Positions 38,296 through 43,290 of a DNA stretch of 43,290 nt are shown here, one piece after another. Both the position numbers and the translations under genes were made by a program. Every line of letters starts with the position of its first letter. Within the stretch, counting starts at the first letter, position 1. The notes under the pieces are model-generated. The model was given only the letters and a program-made list of their open reading frames with translations. It did not search any database and had not been told where the DNA came from. Source of the DNA: Stentor coeruleus (taxonomy: Eukaryota > Ciliophora > Heterotrichea > Heterotrichida > Stentoridae); assembly GCA_001970955.1 (NCBI GenBank), contig MPUH01000611.1, positions 1 to 43,290 on the forward strand, read 5' to 3'.

Positions 38296-40185
38296 TTAAG
38301 TATCTGGTAATACAAAAGTCCACCCCGGTACACTATTTGACTGATCTTTTGATTTACTCAAATCTCCATACACTTTCTCCATAGGAATATACGAAGGCAT
38401 TAATATTGGTTTTATAGGCATTGGAGGTCTTAATTCTCTTCTTATTACCATATCCCAATTTATCCCAGCAAAATATCTGTGCTCTTTTATTTCTTCAGCA
38501 TCTCGCCTTGCTCCTAATCTTTTGTTTGGATCTCTTTGCATTAGTTCTTTTAATAAATTTTTTGTTTCAACAGCAAGACTTGCAGGGAGCTTTAATTTTC
38601 CGCTTTGGATGTTTTGATAAAGTTGGTCTCGATTAGGACTGAAGTATGGAGGTATACCGACAAGCATTTCGTAAAGTAAAACACCTAAAAGATACCAATC
38701 CACAGCTTTACCATGCCCTTGTCTCTTAATCATCTCTGGGGCTAAATAAGCTACCGATCCACAAAAGCTCCGGGCCATAACATTATCATAAACCCCTTCT
38801 TTACTTAACCCGAAATCCGTGAGCATTGCATGACCATCTTCATCAAGGACAATATTATCAGGTTTAAGGTCTCTAAATATAATATCTCGTTTATGAAGTT
38901 CTTCAAGAGCCAAAAGTACTTCACAAACATAAATCCTCGCTCTAAACTCGTCAAATTTTTTCTCACGGCTGATCTGAAAGCCTAAATCTCCTCCAGGGCA
39001 ATAATCTAATATCAAAAAAAGTTTTTCTGGGGTTTGGAACGAGTAATTCAACCCAACAATAAACGGGTGTTTAACATAAGATAAAACATTTCTTTCAGTT
39101 TTGGCATATTTTATAAGATTATGACCCATAATTTTGTCTTTTCTAAGCACTTTCATAGCATAAAGTTGCTTTTGGTAACGTCTTTTAACTAGAAACACTT
39201 CACCAAAACTTCCTTTGCCTAGAACTTGAAGAATATCAAAGTCCATTGGGCCAACTCGTCCATCACGGCTTTCTTGGGTTTCACATGTTTCTTCACCAAG
39301 TGGTAATTCTGCTAATTCAGTAATTTGTATACGTCTTGGTTCGTTTCTGAGCTTTTCAAGGCTTTTTTGCATTATCAGTTTGCATTGCGCTGGCATTTCT
39401 ATATTGTTTCTTCTGCAAAATTCTTTTATTAAATTAATGATTTCAGCATTGCTAGTGCATTGAACTGCTGATTTACCTGTTTTATTAAGAATTGTCACAT
39501 CAGGATTTTTTGTCAGAAGCCAGGTTATTAATTTAATATGACCTTGTTCAATAGCTAAATGTAAAGGAGTGTTACCTTCGAAGTCTTGGGAGTTGATATT
39601 AGCCCCTGAACGCACTAAAAGCTGAGACACTTCTAAATGCCCGCGGATGCAGGAGAGGTGTAGAGGAGTACGATCAAGGACATTTCGTGGGTCAAGATCT
39701 GTATTTGATCCATAATCTAACAGTGTTTCACATACAGTAAGATATCCTTCACTAGAAGCAATATGCAATGCAGTGACATTATGAAAATCTTTAGAGTTGG
39801 TATCAGCAACACAATCTTCATGCAATGAAACATTAAGTAAATTTTTTATCAAATCTGGTCTGTTCTTCATTGCTGAATCCCAAAGCAGATTATTGATTTC
39901 ATCTTCTTTTGATAAAGGATTTTTTAGTTTTTCTTGACGTTGTGAAGGAGGGATTCTTTGAGCAACCATTGATCCAACACCTTCACTTATAGATCCGATA
40001 ATCGAGTCTGTTATAGATTCTTGCATTTTAGTCTCAGTTTCAGAAGACATTCGAGGACTTATTAAGCAAGAATATTTATCAGAATCAGACTTAGTTTCTT
40101 CTTCTTCAGTGCTATTTTGCATGCACTTTGTCGTTAAATATTCACGTTCAGTTAGTTTAGTTTTTGAAGAGTCTTTTCTTTCCAT
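38296..40185 (-). CDS. Ankyrin-repeat AGC protein kinase
   Basis: 629 residues. Residues 1-95 are acidic and Ser/Thr-rich. Ankyrin repeats span about 97-255 (HNVTALHIASSEGYLTVCE, RTPLHLSCIRGHLEVSQLL, NTPLHLAIEQGHIKLITWL). The kinase domain is at about 315-575 with GKGSFGEV (323-330), AMK Lys345, a Glu in the C-helix (KTERN), FRDLKPDN (Asp439), DFG (457-459), an activation loop ARSFCGSVAYLAPE with Ser473 at the PDK1 site, and HRYF followed by an AGC C-tail. The tail ends in VPGWTF (619-624), a version of the FxxF(S/T)Y hydrophobic motif with Thr623. All catalytic residues are intact, so it should be an active Ser/Thr kinase of the S6K/PKC/Akt-like group. ANK repeats fused to an AGC kinase are unusual outside protists, and the ankyrin part probably selects partners. 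Confidence 0.95.
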   Translation of the reverse strand: MERKDSSKTKLTEREYLTTKCMQNSTEEEETKSDSDKYSCLISPRMSSETETKMQESITDSIIGSISEGVGSMVAQRIPPSQRQEKLKNPLSKEDEINNLLWDSAMKNRPDLIKNLLNVSLHEDCVADTNSKDFHNVTALHIASSEGYLTVCETLLDYGSNTDLDPRNVLDRTPLHLSCIRGHLEVSQLLVRSGANINSQDFEGNTPLHLAIEQGHIKLITWLLTKNPDVTILNKTGKSAVQCTSNAEIINLIKEFCRRNNIEMPAQCKLIMQKSLEKLRNEPRRIQITELAELPLGEETCETQESRDGRVGPMDFDILQVLGKGSFGEVFLVKRRYQKQLYAMKVLRKDKIMGHNLIKYAKTERNVLSYVKHPFIVGLNYSFQTPEKLFLILDYCPGGDLGFQISREKKFDEFRARIYVCEVLLALEELHKRDIIFRDLKPDNIVLDEDGHAMLTDFGLSKEGVYDNVMARSFCGSVAYLAPEMIKRQGHGKAVDWYLLGVLLYEMLVGIPPYFSPNRDQLYQNIQSGKLKLPASLAVETKNLLKELMQRDPNKRLGARRDAEEIKEHRYFAGINWDMVIRRELRPPMPIKPILMPSYIPMEKVYGDLSKSKDQSNSVPGWTFVLPDT

Positions 40186-41005
40186 TTGTATTTATTGGAT
40201 TATTAACATTTTTGGTTTGAAAATCATATAGATATGGGTTTTTCATACTATAAATCCCTAACAGAACCTTTTTTTTTCAAATAAATTGAGCAATTTTATG
40301 TTTCTGGCCGTAAACGGAAATACTGATTTTTGGGTTATATATAAATTATCAATACACTTTAGTAAATGAGCCGATTTCTTAGTCACTGAATATATTTTAG
40401 TATATATAAAAGCTCTTTGGATGATAAATTTTATATGTTTTTGTTGTGCTTTTTATGGGCTTTTAAGGGTAGATAAGATGAAAAGGAAACTTTTATGCTC
40501 GTGAAAAATATTTTTTTTAAATTTAAAGTAGATGCTTAAGGTATAAACATTCAGGTTTGCTTTAATAATGTTTTTCAAAGAGAATTTTAAAATTCATACA
40601 TTATATGGATTAAAAAAATAGACACCATGATTCATTTTAACCTTTTAGTTTGTATAATGATTTCTTTCAATTTATATTGAATTATTACATTTATATTAGC
40701 ATATGCTATATCAGATTAATATAAATTTCGTTAATGATCAAAAACCTAAACTCTATTTTAAAGCTAAAAATCACATAAAATGATTATTTTTTCATACTAA
40801 ATTTCCATCTTAACACCTATTATCTCCTTAAGCAAAACCTATTCATAAAATTTTCTCTTTCCATTTATATCCTAAAATCTTATACAAAACCTCCTAAAAT
40901 CCACCTTCTCTTATTTTCATCAACCTAAAATTTCTTATTTTTTATGTTCACAGCATACAAAAAACAAAAAAAATCTAATCCTGAATTTTGATGAATGGAT
41001 AAAAT
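40186..41005. other. Divergent promoter region
   Basis: Between the ANK-kinase gene (minus) and the uS11 gene (plus). Very A+T-rich with a C/T-rich stretch just before uS11. I found no snRNA, tRNA or repeat. Confidence 0.4.
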
Positions 41006-41470
41006 ATGTCTAAGGCCAAGGGAAAGAAGCAAGAAAAAGTCCAAGAAGAGCCTGAACAAGCAATTCTAGGAGCCAACCCAACAGGAGAGAAAATATTTGC
41101 AGTTTGTCATCTCTACGCATCTTTCAATGACACCTTTATTCATGTTACTGACTTATCTGGAAGGGAAACTTTAACAAGAGTCACTGGAGGAATGATGGTT
41201 AAGGCTGACCGTGAAGAAAGTTCTCCTTATGCAGCTATGATGGCAGCTGTTGAAGTTAGCAATAGGCTTAAAAAACTAGGGATTAATGCCTTGCATATTA
41301 AAATCAGAGCTAAAGGAGGAGCTGATAGTAAAACTCCTGGCCCTGGAGCTCAGGCTGCATTGAGAGCACTTGCTAGAAATGGAATGAAGATTGGGAGAAT
41401 TGAAGATGTTACACCAATACCAACAGATAGCACAAGAAGAGAAGGAGGGAGAAGAGGTCGTAGACTATAA
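41006..41470 (+). CDS. RPS14: Small-subunit ribosomal protein uS11 (RPS14)
   Basis: 154 residues, the usual length for eukaryotic uS11, a component of the 40S platform that binds 18S rRNA near the decoding-region helices. Family-wide motifs are clear: [20 protein letters not shown], the [17 protein letters not shown] block, [35 protein letters not shown] and the basic C-terminus with [17 protein letters not shown]. The ATG at 41006 is the only reasonable start. The frame has no intron. Codon choice is less A/T-biased than in neighbouring genes, as expected for a highly expressed gene. Confidence 0.99.
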   Translation: MSKAKGKKQEKVQEEPEQAILGANPTGEKIFAVCHLYASFNDTFIHVTDLSGRETLTRVTGGMMVKADREESSPYAAMMAAVEVSNRLKKLGINALHIKIRAKGGADSKTPGPGAQAALRALARNGMKIGRIEDVTPIPTDSTRREGGRRGRRL

Positions 41471-42419
41471 AACTTATAAGCTATTTAGGTTGTTAGATAT
41501 TTTTGAAGGGATTATTGAGTAAGATGCTAAAAAATTGTAAAATGAGCTAGAGTGGTTTGGAATGGAGATGGAAAATAGTAATTTTCTTTGAGATATATAA
41601 AAGGATAACATAATAATTTTTTTTAGTTGAAGATGAGCTAAGGTAAGATATTAAGATAGTTAGCTTGATAATTTTGTGGAAATTTATAGTAAAAATTGAG
41701 ACACTAAGGTTTTTGAGTCAATTAGCTTGGTAAAATTATGCTTGCAACTATTTTATTAAGATTTATTATTAAAAGTATTTGATAAAAGGAGTTATCTATA
41801 ATGATTAATATATATAATTATCCATTTAATCAATTTTAGAATATCTTTAATATAAAGCTCATGCATGTAACCCAACCTTTAAATTTTTGATATCATAAAC
41901 CGATAATTCTTTATCATATCTATAAAGTAATTTCATTAAATAACTACTTAAGCTTCGATATAATTAATTCAATTTCAATTATCTCTAAATCTTTATTCAT
42001 AAACTATGATAAAAATCTAAATCACTCAACCAATCCAATTCTTATCCTAAAAGCCAAAGCCTTCATAAAAATCATCAATCATATCCATTTATTAATAAAC
42101 TAATTATCAAGTCAATTATTTTATAATATTTACCCTAAGTTCTCCTTTATCTTATTTTGCATCTTCATCAAATTCTATTACAAGTTCATTATACCACCCT
42201 ACTTAAAACCAAAATCTTATAATATCCTTATGAATTAATATAAATTTGAGATAAAAAAAAGTATAAGCTTTAAAACTTCTTAAATTTCTTATATATTTTA
42301 GCATAATTAATGATTAACCACACGATTAAGCATACATTTACTGATTATCACTAAAAAATCACATAATTTCCCCCCTTTTTTCCTTTTACTTAATTTTTTC
42401 CTCAAACAATTCTTCAGTC
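41471..42419. other. A+T-rich intergenic region
   Basis: 3' flank of the uS11 gene and the lead-in to the repeat and LINE fragment. No frame, RNA gene or other feature recognised. Confidence 0.4.
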
Positions 42420-42541
42420 AATTAAATTTTTATTATTTTTTTTCTCCAAGGCTTTTTCAGATTTTCTTTGTTTTTCATTAAATTAAATTTTTATTATTTT
42501 TTTTCTCCAAGGCTTTTTCAGATTTTCTTTGTTTTTCATTA
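42420..42541. repeat. 61-bp tandem repeat, two copies
   Basis: Positions 42420-42480 and 42481-42541 are two identical 61-nt units (starting AATTAAATTTTTATT, containing TTTCTCCAAGGC, ending TTTTTCATTA), followed by the first bases of a third. No N is present, so this need not be an assembly fault. The second LINE fragment begins about 45 bp further on. Confidence 0.9.
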
Positions 42542-42584
42542 AATTAATATAAGGTGAAAAAATAAATTAAAAGTATATTTAATA

Positions 42585-43290
42585 AAGGGCGAATAGAGAC
42601 AATAATCGACTACAGGAAAGCACTAAATTTACCAACATATTGTGCATTCCTAGATCTAAAAAAAGCATTCGACTCAGTAAATAGGAAAAAATTATTTAGC
42701 ACCATGCTAACCAGACAAATTGATCCTAAAATTGTAGCTATACTGTAAGAAATGTATCATGACAAAAAAAGCTCAATAATCTTTAATGGAATACCAAGCT
42801 CCCTATAAAAATTGCTAAAAGAGTAAGACAAAGGTGGGTGCTCTTCGCCAATATGCTTCAACATGATCCCAAACGAACTTGCAATCGAAATAGAAAAACA
42901 AAACTTAGAAAGACCAAACCTAGAAATACTAAAATATGCAGACTATATTATTCTCACGATATTGTTCTCATTGCACCTACATGCGAGGTCCTAAGGAAAC
43001 TATGCAAATTAGTTGAAGACTGGCTTGACAAATATGAACTCGACATAAACGCAGACAAATCAGAAATAGTAGTATACAATGGAAAACTAAAGCCAAGCAT
43101 AGAAATAAAAGATAAGCTTCTCAAAACCACAAACGCCTATAAGTACCTAGGTTTTATCGCAGACAAGAGAACCTCAAGTCAGAAAGAAAGATGTGCAAAA
43201 ATGAAAACAGCTGCTGGCCTATTCATGAACATAATGCTGCAAATGAAAGGTGTAACCTTGGAAAAGAAAAAGATCATGTCTAAAGCATGT
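42585..43290 (+). mobile_element. 5'-truncated, inactive LINE fragment (reverse transcriptase)
   Basis: Recognisable reverse-transcriptase sequence begins abruptly inside the catalytic domain (RIETIIDYRKALNLP, YCAFLDLKKAFDSVNRKKL) and lacks every upstream block. It continues with IFNGIPS, a frameshifted KIAKRVRQ, GGCSSPICFNMIPNELAIEI, the YADD region, KLVEDWLDKYELDINADKS and AYKYLGFIADKR, and runs off the right edge. Defects are TAA near 42747, frameshifts near 42800 and 42829, and a 14-nt imperfect duplication inside YADD (42945-42972). It is the same family as the element at 8780-10740 (shared GGCSSPxCxNxIPNELA). An abrupt 5' end is typical of incomplete target-primed reverse transcription. 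Confidence 0.85.

Noticed and set aside
1-43290. TGA as a tryptophan codon (Blepharisma-type code)
   Set aside because: The intact genes write Trp as TGG throughout and no intact gene needs an internal TGA. The only TGA-for-Trp readings are in a decayed relic, after the RING ligase stop, and as one option at the WD40 frame break. The standard code is the better fit.
1-43290. tRNA, rRNA, snRNA genes and CRISPR arrays
   Set aside because: I looked for A/B-box-like patterns, U6-like sequence and regularly spaced repeats and found none that I could support. Short chance matches inside coding regions were dismissed.
1-43290. A dedicated new multi-gene defence or metabolic system
   Set aside because: Neighbouring genes differ in strand and function and are separated by hundreds of bases. 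Nothing shows co-transcription or shared function beyond general signalling.

Overview
This is an A+T-rich eukaryotic window with compact genes and tiny introns. Four introns can be defined from reading frame alone. All are exactly 15 nt, start GTA, end AG and have A at position 10. Most genes run as one uninterrupted frame, tryptophan is written TGG in the intact genes, and TAA, TAG and TGA all end genes. Fifteen-nucleotide introns with the standard code are the known hallmark of the heterotrich ciliate Stentor, so this is most likely a Stentor macronuclear contig (inference). Single N characters flanked by short direct duplications show that contig ends were joined imperfectly at three points.

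Layout. 1-875: 5' part of a polytopic membrane protein. 1357-2637: importin-alpha-like ARM protein whose start codon is split by a 15-nt intron. About 3010-4059: decayed coiled-coil gene. 4240-6831: TMEM63/OSCA/CSC1-type membrane protein. 7587-8294: tandem two-domain truncated haemoglobin. About 8780-10740: dead LINE-type retrotransposon. 10886-14767: two orphan genes around an FG-nucleoporin-like gene. 15253-16701: SLC45/GPH-like sugar transporter with one intron. 17624-18430: RING protein. 19641-21260: protein kinase with DFN instead of DFG. 22270-23079: MGRN1/LUL-type RING E3 ligase. 23878-25653: protein with possible SHOC1/ZIP2 (degenerate XPF) features. 25839-27071: coiled-coil protein with one intron. 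28561-29478: R2R3 MYB. 29586-30326: LITAF-like zinc protein with one intron. 30374-33163: EF-hand plus WD40 protein. 33405-36160: a truncated WD40 fragment and a full-size paralogue, broken in the assembly. 36210-37682: CDPK-like pseudokinase with EF-hands. 38296-40185: ankyrin-AGC kinase fusion. 41006-41470: ribosomal protein uS11. 42420-43290: a 61-bp tandem repeat, then a second, 5'-truncated LINE fragment.

No operon or dedicated gene cluster is visible; the neighbours look like ordinary, independently transcribed ciliate genes. The signalling genes (three kinase-fold proteins, two RING proteins, EF-hand and WD40 proteins) fit the large kinase and scaffold families of big ciliates. I see no convincing new multi-gene system. 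The most unusual items are the intron-split start codon, the CDPK pseudokinase, the ANK-AGC fusion, the two-headed globin, and a relic gene whose stop codons sit where glutamine would fit.
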